DNA from: Dehalogenimonas alkenigignens
Lineage (GTDB): Bacteria > Chloroflexota > Dehalococcoidia > Dehalococcoidales > Dehalococcoidaceae
Direction of reading: 5' to 3'
NCBI RefSeq assembly: GCF_001466665.1
Contig: NZ_KQ758903.1
Span: 555,684-619,683 of the forward strand
Length of the DNA stretch: 64,000 bases
Positions 16,786 to 24,624 of this stretch are shown here, piece by piece. Each line of letters begins with the position of its first letter. Positions within the stretch are counted from its first letter, which is position 1. Below the pieces are notes generated by a model. It was not told the DNA's origin, made no database searches, and saw nothing but the letters and a program-made list of their open reading frames with translations. The position numbers and the translations under genes were made by a program.

Positions 16786-16848
16786 ATGGAAAATGACATC
16801 CGGGAGAGACTGGATGACAGCGGCAAAGACTGCAAGTTTTGCATTTGA
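16786..16848 (+). CDS. 20-codon ORF ahead of rdhA1, candidate precursor or leader peptide
   Basis: An ATG with GGAG (16775-16778) 7 bases upstream opens 20 codons encoding a charged peptide (MENDIRERLDD...) that ends DCKFCI, a CxxC at the very C-terminus. The TGA merges into the rdhA1 ribosome site, 14 bases before the rdhA1 ATG, so the two would be co-transcribed and possibly coupled. The spacing of the start signal and the two C-terminal cysteines suggest a real peptide. It could be a substrate of the radical SAM/PqqD-like protein downstream, a regulatory leader, or chance. Confidence 0.45.
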   Translation: MENDIRERLDDSGKDCKFCI

Positions 16849-16862
16849 AAAGGAGAAAAGCA

Positions 16863-18284
16863 ATGACTCAGTTTCACAGCACTGTCAGTCGCCGTGAGTT
16901 CATGAAAGCACTTGGGCTTACCGCCACGGGCGCTGCCGCTCTGGTCGCTCCAAGTTTCAACGACCTCGATGAATTGATTGGGTCTCAGTCCGCACAGTTC
17001 AAGCGCGCTTGGTGGATCAAGAACCGCGAAATTGATGAACCTACCGTCGAATTGGACTGGAGCCAAATGTACCGTTCCGACGGTAAGTGGACCGGTCAGG
17101 ACGGCTCATGCCAGACGTATTTTATAGGTGATGAAGAACGTCAAAAGCGGTCTGCTCAGGCATCAGCATTTTCCACTGAGACACTCAAAAACGGCACACC
17201 GGGGATGAACCTTCGTGATAGAGCCCTCTCCGGCGGCCTTTATCAGGCTTCCATCAGTTTCATGGGTTTGCAGTCAGCCAAAACACCGGAACAAATGGGC
17301 GTGCCCAAGTGGCAAGGCTCTCCGGAAGAAAACAGCAAGATGCTGCGCGCCGCCGCCCGTTTTTACGGCATGGGCACTGTAGGTTTTGCCGAGATTGATC
17401 AGCGGGTCAAGGACAAGCTCGTTCGCGAATATGATAAGGCAGCCGCCCACCAGAAGTATGTCTTCGAAGATGTTCCGTTAGGGTACGAAGCAAAAGACAA
17501 ACTGGTCTTTCCATCCGCGGTACCTCTGTACGATATGGCCTTTCTTCATCCGCTATCCAAGGAGATGTTCCGCACCACCCCCAGTTCCGATATCGCCAGT
17601 GCCGGCAACTCCATCCGTTATAGTCAGTGGTCGATAGTTCAACCCCGTTTGCAGCAATTCGCTCGGATGCTGGGCTACCAGATATACGGTTATACCACCC
17701 CGGTCTGCGGGGCTATTCCGACTATTGCTACCAATACTCTCACTGGCTTGGTTGAAGGAGGCCGTAACAATGGTGTCTGCATCAGTCCGGAGTACGGCAC
17801 GGTGACTGGAGCTTTTAGCGTAGTTATGGATATTCCTGTTGAGCCGACGCCCCCCGTCGACGCCGGAATCTGGCGTTTCTGCCATACCTGCCACAAATGT
17901 GCCGATGCCTGCCCGACAAATTCGATCTCTCAGGACAACGAGCCTTCGTGGGAAATCCCGCAGATTTACGGCAAGGAAGACAACACACACGTTCCCGGCA
18001 AGAAGCAGTTCTGGACTAACGGTGTGGATTGCTGGAGCCTGAAAGCCACCTTTGGCGGCTGTCATACCTGCATGGCCACCTGCACCTTCAACACCGGCGC
18101 GGCAGCCGTCCACAGCTATGTCAAAGCCGCACTGGCGACCACGCCTGCACTCAACAGCTTCCTGTGGAAGGCTGACAGCTGGTGGGGCTACGGTTTGCGC
18201 GAGGATAAGGAAAGCTGGTGGGATCTGGCTCAACCCACTCTTGGTTTCGATACATCGGTCACAGCCCACCACAAAACATACTAG
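16863..18284 (+). CDS. rdhA: Reductive dehalogenase catalytic subunit, RdhA1
   Basis: A corrinoid- and FeS-dependent enzyme that removes halide from organohalides as the terminal step of respiration, outside the membrane. 473 residues. The Tat motif SRREFMKALGL is at residues 9-19. Two FeS motifs follow: CHTCHKCADACP (Cys340, 343, 346, 350) and Cys390, then CHTCMATC (Cys400, 403, 407). It starts at 16863 behind AAGGAG rather than at 16839. No rdhB membrane anchor gene is adjacent. It is preceded by the 20-codon ORF and followed by a terminator and a B12-radical SAM gene. The substrate cannot be predicted. Confidence 0.93.
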   Translation: MTQFHSTVSRREFMKALGLTATGAAALVAPSFNDLDELIGSQSAQFKRAWWIKNREIDEPTVELDWSQMYRSDGKWTGQDGSCQTYFIGDEERQKRSAQASAFSTETLKNGTPGMNLRDRALSGGLYQASISFMGLQSAKTPEQMGVPKWQGSPEENSKMLRAAARFYGMGTVGFAEIDQRVKDKLVREYDKAAAHQKYVFEDVPLGYEAKDKLVFPSAVPLYDMAFLHPLSKEMFRTTPSSDIASAGNSIRYSQWSIVQPRLQQFARMLGYQIYGYTTPVCGAIPTIATNTLTGLVEGGRNNGVCISPEYGTVTGAFSVVMDIPVEPTPPVDAGIWRFCHTCHKCADACPTNSISQDNEPSWEIPQIYGKEDNTHVPGKKQFWTNGVDCWSLKATFGGCHTCMATCTFNTGAAAVHSYVKAALATTPALNSFLWKADSWWGYGLREDKESWWDLAQPTLGFDTSVTAHHKTY

Positions 18285-18304
18285 GATACCCTTAACTGCT
18301 AAAC

Positions 18305-18342
18305 AAAACTTGTGGGGGTGTGAGAACCCCCACAAGTTTTTT
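18305..18342 (+). terminator. Terminator of rdhA1
   Basis: A 15-bp perfect stem (18305-18319 with 18326-18340) around a 6-base loop, ending in TTTTTT. Confidence 0.9.
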
Positions 18343-18361
18343 CATGTTAAAATAACCTTCA

Positions 18362-20503
18362 ATGAAAGTCGTATTGCTCTTTCCCCCGCAATGGCTGCCA
18401 AATCAGCCTCCTCTTGGAATACCTTCGCTGTCTGCTTTCCTGAAAGGTCACGGCATCGATGTCGTTCAAAAAGACCTTAGCATCGAATCATATGAACATT
18501 TCCTTTCCCAACGCTATTTACAATCATTGAAGGGTCGCATCGAAGACCGATTCAATGTCCTCGATACTAAAGCCAGTCTCGAGCCTGGAATAGAGCAGCA
18601 GCGGTATGCCGATCTTTTTCTGGCAAAATCATCCATTGACTCCATTTCCACCAACGTCGAAGAAGCTAAAGCGGTTTTCCATGATCGCCAGTATTTCGAT
18701 GCCAACACCCTATCCCAAGCCCGCCGAACACTGCAAGACGCGCTGGCTGTGGTCTCGGCAGCCCACTTCCCTTCCCGTCTCCAGCTGACGTCGTTTTCCA
18801 TACCGTCATTTGACGGCCGTTTCGATAGCGCTGAAATCTTGACCGCGGACGGTAATCAGAATCCTTATTTGAGGTATTTTGAAGAACAAACTGTTCCGTG
18901 GCTGAAAAATCAGGGTCCTGACCTGGTAGGTATTTCAATTACCGCCGAGTCCCAGTTGATACCTGGGCTTACTTTAGCTCGCCTGGTAAAAAAAGCTTTT
19001 CCTGGATGCCACATTGTCCTCGGCGGTTATCTGGCAACCTTGCTGGCATCTGTATTTAGCAATCACCCGGGCTTTTTCACCCGGTATTTCGATTCGCTTG
19101 TCATTCTCGAAGGCGAACGTCCATTGCTTGAGTTGGTCAAGAGGGTAGAGCGTCGCGAAACCCTGGCGGACGTCCCGAATCTGATTTGGTATGATGGTAA
19201 AACGGTCCGGAAGAATTCCCCTGTGCCGCCAGCTTCGATGGCTGAATTGCCGCCTCCGGACTTTGACGGCCTGGTTCTCAGCAAGTATTTATCGCCTGAA
19301 CCGGTCCTGCCGGTTCTGGCCTCACGCGGCTGCTATTGGGGCAAGTGCGCTTTTTGCTCCCACAACGTTTCCTATGAGAACAGATACCGTCCCTCAATAC
19401 CCGAAAAGGTTGCCGCCGATATCGATCACCTGTCCCGCCGTTACCACGTCAGACATTTCTCCTTTTGTGATGAGGCCATCGCTCCGTCTCTGATGTCGGG
19501 CTTAACCCGAACGTTTCTCGAGAGTAAGGCTGACTGTCGGTTTTCGACGAATATCCGCCTGGAAGCTCAATTCGATGGCAGCCTTTGCCAAGAGATGTAC
19601 CAGGCTGGTTTTCGTGTGGTTTACATCGGTCTCGAATCCGGCTGCGACCGGGTGCTGGGCTTAATGCGGAAAGGGACTACCCGGGAACTGGCGCTGGCAG
19701 CATGCCGCAACCTGGTAGCCGCCGGCATTTGGGATCACCTCTACATCTTCCTCGGTTTTCCGGGAGAAACGCTGGCAGAAGCGGAAGAAACAATCAGGTT
19801 TATTGAACAAAACAGCGAAGTGATTCGTTCATTCAATATCGGCCAATTTTCCCTCACGCGCGGCTCTGCTGTCTTAGCCGCACCGGAGGAATTCGGTATA
19901 GATTTGCCTCAAGGAGATGCTGCCAGCTATCTTGCTGTCGGGTTCGATTTTTCACCCAGAACCGGCTTGAACCGAAGCCAGGCTGAATCTTTAAGCCGGA
20001 AAACCTGGGATCGCCTCGCCTTATCGTATCCCACCCATGACATCATGCGATTGCTTTCGAAAGAGGATCTACTGGTCTACCTCTCTCATAATGAGAGTGC
20101 CGACCCAGGCTTGTCCAACTTAAGCGCCGCTGTTCCGGCATCCGGGGACAGGTATCATAGGTTGGTCAATGAGTCTTTGGAAATGACCTCAGACTATACG
20201 CCCCTCATGATAGACGGTGTGACCCGATCAGTCGTACACTTTGACCTTCCCGCCTTTGTGCGCGGGCAATCATCTGCGCCGAACGTTCGTCAACGGCGGC
20301 TGGTGGTTTTTAATCCTGCTACCCGTCGTTTACGTCAGATTGACGCCATAACATGGGATATCTTGGGATCGTCAAACGGACGGAATACCATTCGCCAGAT
20401 CTCTCGCTCATTGACGCGTAAGTACGGGCTTTCAAGTTGGCAGCTCGAGGCGGACTGTCTTCGCGTCCTGGCGGCGCTTAAAGCCGACAGTTTTGTCGTT
20501 TGA
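18362..20503 (+). CDS. B12-binding radical SAM protein with PqqD-like C-terminus (1)
   Basis: 713 residues, no signal peptide, so cytoplasmic. The N-terminal B12-binding-like Rossmann region (MKVVLLFPPQW...) is interrupted by a helical insert and resumes near residues 188-225 (IVLGGYLA). The radical SAM core carries Cys324, 329 and 332 (GCYWGKCAFC), a CX4CX2C spacing instead of the usual CX3CX2C, followed by the GLESGCDRVL and IFLGFPGET segments. Residues about 645-713 (VVFNPATRRLRQID...) look like PqqD, the RiPP leader-binding fold. The ATG at 18362 has no ribosome site; TAAAAT ends 8 bases upstream. It follows the rdhA1 terminator. Confidence 0.8.
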   Translation: MKVVLLFPPQWLPNQPPLGIPSLSAFLKGHGIDVVQKDLSIESYEHFLSQRYLQSLKGRIEDRFNVLDTKASLEPGIEQQRYADLFLAKSSIDSISTNVEEAKAVFHDRQYFDANTLSQARRTLQDALAVVSAAHFPSRLQLTSFSIPSFDGRFDSAEILTADGNQNPYLRYFEEQTVPWLKNQGPDLVGISITAESQLIPGLTLARLVKKAFPGCHIVLGGYLATLLASVFSNHPGFFTRYFDSLVILEGERPLLELVKRVERRETLADVPNLIWYDGKTVRKNSPVPPASMAELPPPDFDGLVLSKYLSPEPVLPVLASRGCYWGKCAFCSHNVSYENRYRPSIPEKVAADIDHLSRRYHVRHFSFCDEAIAPSLMSGLTRTFLESKADCRFSTNIRLEAQFDGSLCQEMYQAGFRVVYIGLESGCDRVLGLMRKGTTRELALAACRNLVAAGIWDHLYIFLGFPGETLAEAEETIRFIEQNSEVIRSFNIGQFSLTRGSAVLAAPEEFGIDLPQGDAASYLAVGFDFSPRTGLNRSQAESLSRKTWDRLALSYPTHDIMRLLSKEDLLVYLSHNESADPGLSNLSAAVPASGDRYHRLVNESLEMTSDYTPLMIDGVTRSVVHFDLPAFVRGQSSAPNVRQRRLVVFNPATRRLRQIDAITWDILGSSNGRNTIRQISRSLTRKYGLSSWQLEADCLRVLAALKADSFVV

Positions 20504-20614
20504 ACAGCGCCCGCCGATCCTCAGTTTTTCAAGTATGGTAGAATACTAAGTCCGCTTTGATGCGTTATATAGTCTGTAGTCTGCCCCGGCCGGGGCTTGG
20601 AAGAGGTTTTTCAG

Positions 20615-23600
20615 ATGTTCAAATGGCTTGGCAAAATGGTTGATTCCAACGATAAAGAGATCAAAAAGTTGCAGCCGCTGGTTTCGGCGGTCAACGCCCT
20701 GGAGCCTGAGTTCATAGCCCTCTCCGATGAGGAACTCAAAGCCAAAACCGCCGAATTTAAAACCAAAGTCACCGCCGAATACGAATCCCTGAAAAGCGAT
20801 ATCGAAAACCTGCGGGCTCAGCTAGCCGTCACCGTCAGCCCTGAAGACCGCAATAAGCTTAAAGACAAGATCATCACCCTGGAAAACTCCTGTTTCGAGG
20901 AGATCATGCCCGCCGCCTTCGCCACGGTGCGCGAGGCCGCCCGACGCACCCTGGGCTTGCGCCATTATGACGTGCAGCTTATGGGCGCCGCTGTCCTTCA
21001 CGACGGCCGTATCGCCGAGATGAAGACCGGCGAAGGCAAGACCCTGGTCGCCACCCTGTCTTTGTACCTGAATTCTCTTCTCGGCCGCGGCGCCCACCTG
21101 ATCACTCAGAACGATTACCTGGCCCGGCGCGATGCCTACTGGATGGGGCCGGTCTATCACGCCCTGGGGGTCTCGGTGGCTTCCATTTACCCTATGCAGA
21201 CGCCCGACGAGCACCAGCCGTCGCGCCTCTTCGACCCGTCGTATAACTCCGGCAAGGACAACGACCCGTGGCAGCACTACCGGCCGGTGCCCCGCAAAGA
21301 AGCCTACGCCGCCGATATCACCTACGGCACTTCGGCCGAGTTCGGCTTCGACTACCTGCGGGATAATATGGTCATCGATCTGTCGCAGTGCGTGCAGCGG
21401 CCCGACGGCCCCTACTTTGCCATCGTCGACGAGGTGGACAACCTGCTCATTGACGAGGCGCGGACGCCTTTAATCATCTCCGCCCCGGACTTCGAGGCCG
21501 GCAAGCTGTACCAGTCCTTCGCCAAGCTGGTGCTGCGGCTGAAACCGGCGGAAGACTACGAGGTCAAGATCAAGGAGCGCCTGGCCGAACTTACCGAGGA
21601 CGGCTGGACCAAGGTCGAGGGCCTGTTGAAGCGCGAAGGGCTGCTCAAGTCGGAGAACCTCTACGACCCCCAGAATTCCTCGTTGATGCGCCACCTCCGC
21701 AACGCCCTGTCGGCCAAGGAGTTTTACCTCCGCGACCGGCAGTATGTGGTTGACCGCGACCCGGATGGCCAGGCCGGTATTGTAATCGTGGATGAATTCA
21801 CCGGCCGCAAGATGGTCGGCCGGCGCTATTCTGAAGGGCTGCACCAGGCCATCGAGGCCAAAGAAGGCCTCAAGGTCCGCGAGGAGACCAAGACCTACGC
21901 CTCAATCACCATCCAGAACTACTTCCGGATGTATGACAAGCTCTCCGGCATGACCGGCACCGCCCTGACCGAGGCCGAGGAGTTCTCCCGCATCTACAAG
22001 CTGGAGGTGGTGGCCATTCCCACCCACCGCCCCATGGTGAGGCAGGACAACACCGACCAGATCTACAAAGACGTGCCCTCCAAGTTCAAGGCCGTCGTCC
22101 GCGAGGTCGAGGAGATGCGCGCCGCCGGCCGCCCGATACTCCTGGGCACCGTTTCCATCGAAAACTCGGATCTTATCTCGGAGATACTCAAGAAGAAGGG
22201 CATCCCCCACGAAGTCCTGAACGCTAAAAAGCACGAACGGGAGGCGGCCATCGTCGCCGAGGCCGGCAAGCCCGGCGCCGTCACCGTGGCCACCAACATG
22301 GCCGGCCGCGGCGTGGACATCATTCTTGGCGGCAAACTCGAGGGTTACGACCCGATGGCCGATCTGAAAGCTCATCTCGCCGAAGAACTGTCGAAAACGC
22401 CGCTGGATAAGGATAAACTGACCGAATTCGAACGTGATATTGCCCGGGCGGAGACTGAGATCGCCCGCCTTCAGGGTCAGATTAATACGGCGCGCCTGGA
22501 ATATATCCAGGAAATCAAGACCGATGCCTCCACAGCCGGAAAAAGCGGCAAGCTGGCTGAAATCGAGTCGTTTGAAAAGAAGCTCAAAACTACCGCCGAG
22601 GGTTACCTTGCCGCCTACGGCGGCTGGGTCGCCGATATGTCCCGCGAGCTGCCGGAAAGTCCTAAAAAGACGGTCTGCAATATCGACACCGGCCGCTGCC
22701 AGACGGTGATCGACAAAGAACGCAAGCGTTTCAACGAGTGGCTGGAGCGCTATGTGGCAGTGGTCAAGGCCGGCGGCCTGCACGTCATCGGCACCGAGCG
22801 CCACGAAGCCCGCCGCATTGACAACCAGCTCCGCGGCCGGGCCGGGCGCCAGGGCGACCCCGGCTCGTCGCGCTTCTTCGTCTCGCTGGATGACGACATC
22901 ATGAGGCGCTTCGGCGGCGAGATGGTGCGCGGCCTGATGGATCGCTTCGGCTTCGATGAGAACACTCCCATCGAGAACTCTCTAATTTCCCGTTCCCTGG
23001 AAAACGCTCAGAAGCGGGTCGAAGGCTACAACTTCGACGTCCGCAAGAATCTGGTCGAATACGATGACGTGGTCAACAAACACCGCGAGATCATCTACGG
23101 CGAACGCAAGAAGATCCTGTCCGGCGCCGATCTGAAGTCCAACATCCTGAACATGGTCAAGGAGACCATTGACGGCATTGTCGCCGAGCGTCTGACAGGC
23201 CTGGACTATCAGGACTGGGATATCGCCGGGCTGCTTGCCGACCTGTCCGCCTTCATGCCGCAGCCGGAGGGTTTCACCGCCGAGGAGATATCCCGCCTGT
23301 CATCCGATGAGGTGGCCGAACGCCTGAAGTGCGCCGCTGAAGCCATCTACGAAAAGAAGGAGCAGGACATCGGCGCGCCCATCCTGCGCCAGATCGAACG
23401 CCACCTGATGCTCCGGGTGATGGACACGCTGTGGATAGAGCACCTGACTTTCGTCGAGCACCTGCGGCTGGAGGCCGGCTGGCAGACGCTGCGCCAGGTC
23501 AAGGCGGTTGACGCTTATAAGAACGAAGGCTTCCGCGCCTTCGAAGACCTGCTGGACGGCATCAAGCATGATGTTGTCCACGCCATTTTCAAGGTCCAGG

Positions 23601-23839
23601 TGGTCAAGCAGCCGCCCGGCGCCGCCGCGCCGCCGCGGGTTCAGGCTCATCACGCGCCCCTTGCGGTCGGGGCGGCGCCCGCCTCGCCCAAAGCCGAGGT
23701 CTCATCGCCCATGGCCGCGATCGCCGCCCCCAGGACGGCGGCGCCAACCGCCAAAGACGCCGAAGGTCACAAGGTCGGCCGCAACGATCCCTGCCCCTGC
23801 GGCAGCGGAAAAAAATTCAAGAAATGCTGCGGAGCCTAG
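20615..23839 (+). CDS. secA: Protein translocase ATPase SecA
   Basis: Motor of the Sec export pathway. From the ATG at 20615 (GAGG site upstream) 1074 residues: NBD1 with MKTGEGKTLVATL (Walker A) and a DEVDNLL Walker B, preprotein crosslinking domain, NBD2 with ATNMAGRGVDIILGG and GGLHVIGTERHEARRIDNQLRGRAGRQGDPG, helical scaffold and wing domains, and a C-terminal zinc motif DPCPCGSGKKFKKCC. It is longer than the roughly 900-residue norm, mainly through about 150 residues between the two NBD2 motifs, containing coiled-coil-like stretches. A 12-base palindrome (CCCCGGCCGGGG) precedes the start region. Confidence 0.96.
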   Translation: MFKWLGKMVDSNDKEIKKLQPLVSAVNALEPEFIALSDEELKAKTAEFKTKVTAEYESLKSDIENLRAQLAVTVSPEDRNKLKDKIITLENSCFEEIMPAAFATVREAARRTLGLRHYDVQLMGAAVLHDGRIAEMKTGEGKTLVATLSLYLNSLLGRGAHLITQNDYLARRDAYWMGPVYHALGVSVASIYPMQTPDEHQPSRLFDPSYNSGKDNDPWQHYRPVPRKEAYAADITYGTSAEFGFDYLRDNMVIDLSQCVQRPDGPYFAIVDEVDNLLIDEARTPLIISAPDFEAGKLYQSFAKLVLRLKPAEDYEVKIKERLAELTEDGWTKVEGLLKREGLLKSENLYDPQNSSLMRHLRNALSAKEFYLRDRQYVVDRDPDGQAGIVIVDEFTGRKMVGRRYSEGLHQAIEAKEGLKVREETKTYASITIQNYFRMYDKLSGMTGTALTEAEEFSRIYKLEVVAIPTHRPMVRQDNTDQIYKDVPSKFKAVVREVEEMRAAGRPILLGTVSIENSDLISEILKKKGIPHEVLNAKKHEREAAIVAEAGKPGAVTVATNMAGRGVDIILGGKLEGYDPMADLKAHLAEELSKTPLDKDKLTEFERDIARAETEIARLQGQINTARLEYIQEIKTDASTAGKSGKLAEIESFEKKLKTTAEGYLAAYGGWVADMSRELPESPKKTVCNIDTGRCQTVIDKERKRFNEWLERYVAVVKAGGLHVIGTERHEARRIDNQLRGRAGRQGDPGSSRFFVSLDDDIMRRFGGEMVRGLMDRFGFDENTPIENSLISRSLENAQKRVEGYNFDVRKNLVEYDDVVNKHREIIYGERKKILSGADLKSNILNMVKETIDGIVAERLTGLDYQDWDIAGLLADLSAFMPQPEGFTAEEISRLSSDEVAERLKCAAEAIYEKKEQDIGAPILRQIERHLMLRVMDTLWIEHLTFVEHLRLEAGWQTLRQVKAVDAYKNEGFRAFEDLLDGIKHDVVHAIFKVQVVKQPPGAAAPPRVQAHHAPLAVGAAPASPKAEVSSPMAAIAAPRTAAPTAKDAEGHKVGRNDPCPCGSGKKFKKCCGA

Positions 23840-23842
23840 CCT

Positions 23843-24556
23843 ATGGTTGAAGAAGCCTGCCAGCCCGCCGGCCTCGTTGAATCGGATGCCGGAGCCGTCC
23901 GCCGCCTGCGCGCCGCCATCGGGCAGGGGCGGCACTGGTATCTGGCGCTGCTGGAAGCTGTCGGCGCCTGGCAGACGGATGAGGAGTGCCTCGAGGGGCG
24001 GCTGTACCGCTATCTGATCGACGGCGAGGCCTTTGACTTCCTGCTGCTGGCCGAGCGCCTGACCGAGACCGTCCGCGACCTGGTGCCGGAGGCTGAGCGC
24101 GTTGCCCTGCTTTTCAATTCCAAGGCTCCGGTAGAGGTCTCCGACGATGAAATGAAGGGCTTGCTGGGCGAGGCGCGCTACCGCCAGATGCTCAATTATT
24201 TCTACGGCATCACCGCGGAGGAAGCCCTGATCCTGGCCGTCCAGGAAGAAGCCCGTAAGGACGAACGTTCAATCGTCATCAAATCGTTCGATACCGCCGA
24301 TGAAAGCTTCAAGCGCATTTACGACCAGCCCCGCGCTGAACTGCTGAAAATGTTCCGGCGCGAGCGCGGCGAGCGGACTTCGCGCTCGCTTAAACTCGCT
24401 GAGATGCGGGAGTTCACTTACTGGCTGTTCAAATACCGCCTCAGGCACGCTGAAAAAGCCCGCGTCGCCTCGGATATGAAAAAATCCCTCGCCCGTCTTA
24501 AAAAGTTCCCCGGTAAATCCGGCAGCCCGGGCCTGGACCAGTTGCTGGGGGTGTAG
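23843..24556 (+). CDS. Hypothetical protein downstream of secA
   Basis: 237 residues, largely helical and charged, without signal peptide or membrane segment. It opens MVEEACQPAGLVESDAGAVRRLRAAIGQGRHWYLALLEAVGAW, a conserved-looking segment. The ATG lies 3 bases after the secA stop, so it is very likely in the same operon and may be tied to export or to a core process. No family was recognised. Confidence 0.7.
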   Translation: MVEEACQPAGLVESDAGAVRRLRAAIGQGRHWYLALLEAVGAWQTDEECLEGRLYRYLIDGEAFDFLLLAERLTETVRDLVPEAERVALLFNSKAPVEVSDDEMKGLLGEARYRQMLNYFYGITAEEALILAVQEEARKDERSIVIKSFDTADESFKRIYDQPRAELLKMFRRERGERTSRSLKLAEMREFTYWLFKYRLRHAEKARVASDMKKSLARLKKFPGKSGSPGLDQLLGV

Positions 24557-24624
24557 CCAGTTTTCGGCTTGAAGGGCGAGTTACGACGTCTTGTTCGGCA
24601 TTGGGATGGTCCCTGGCCGCGGCG

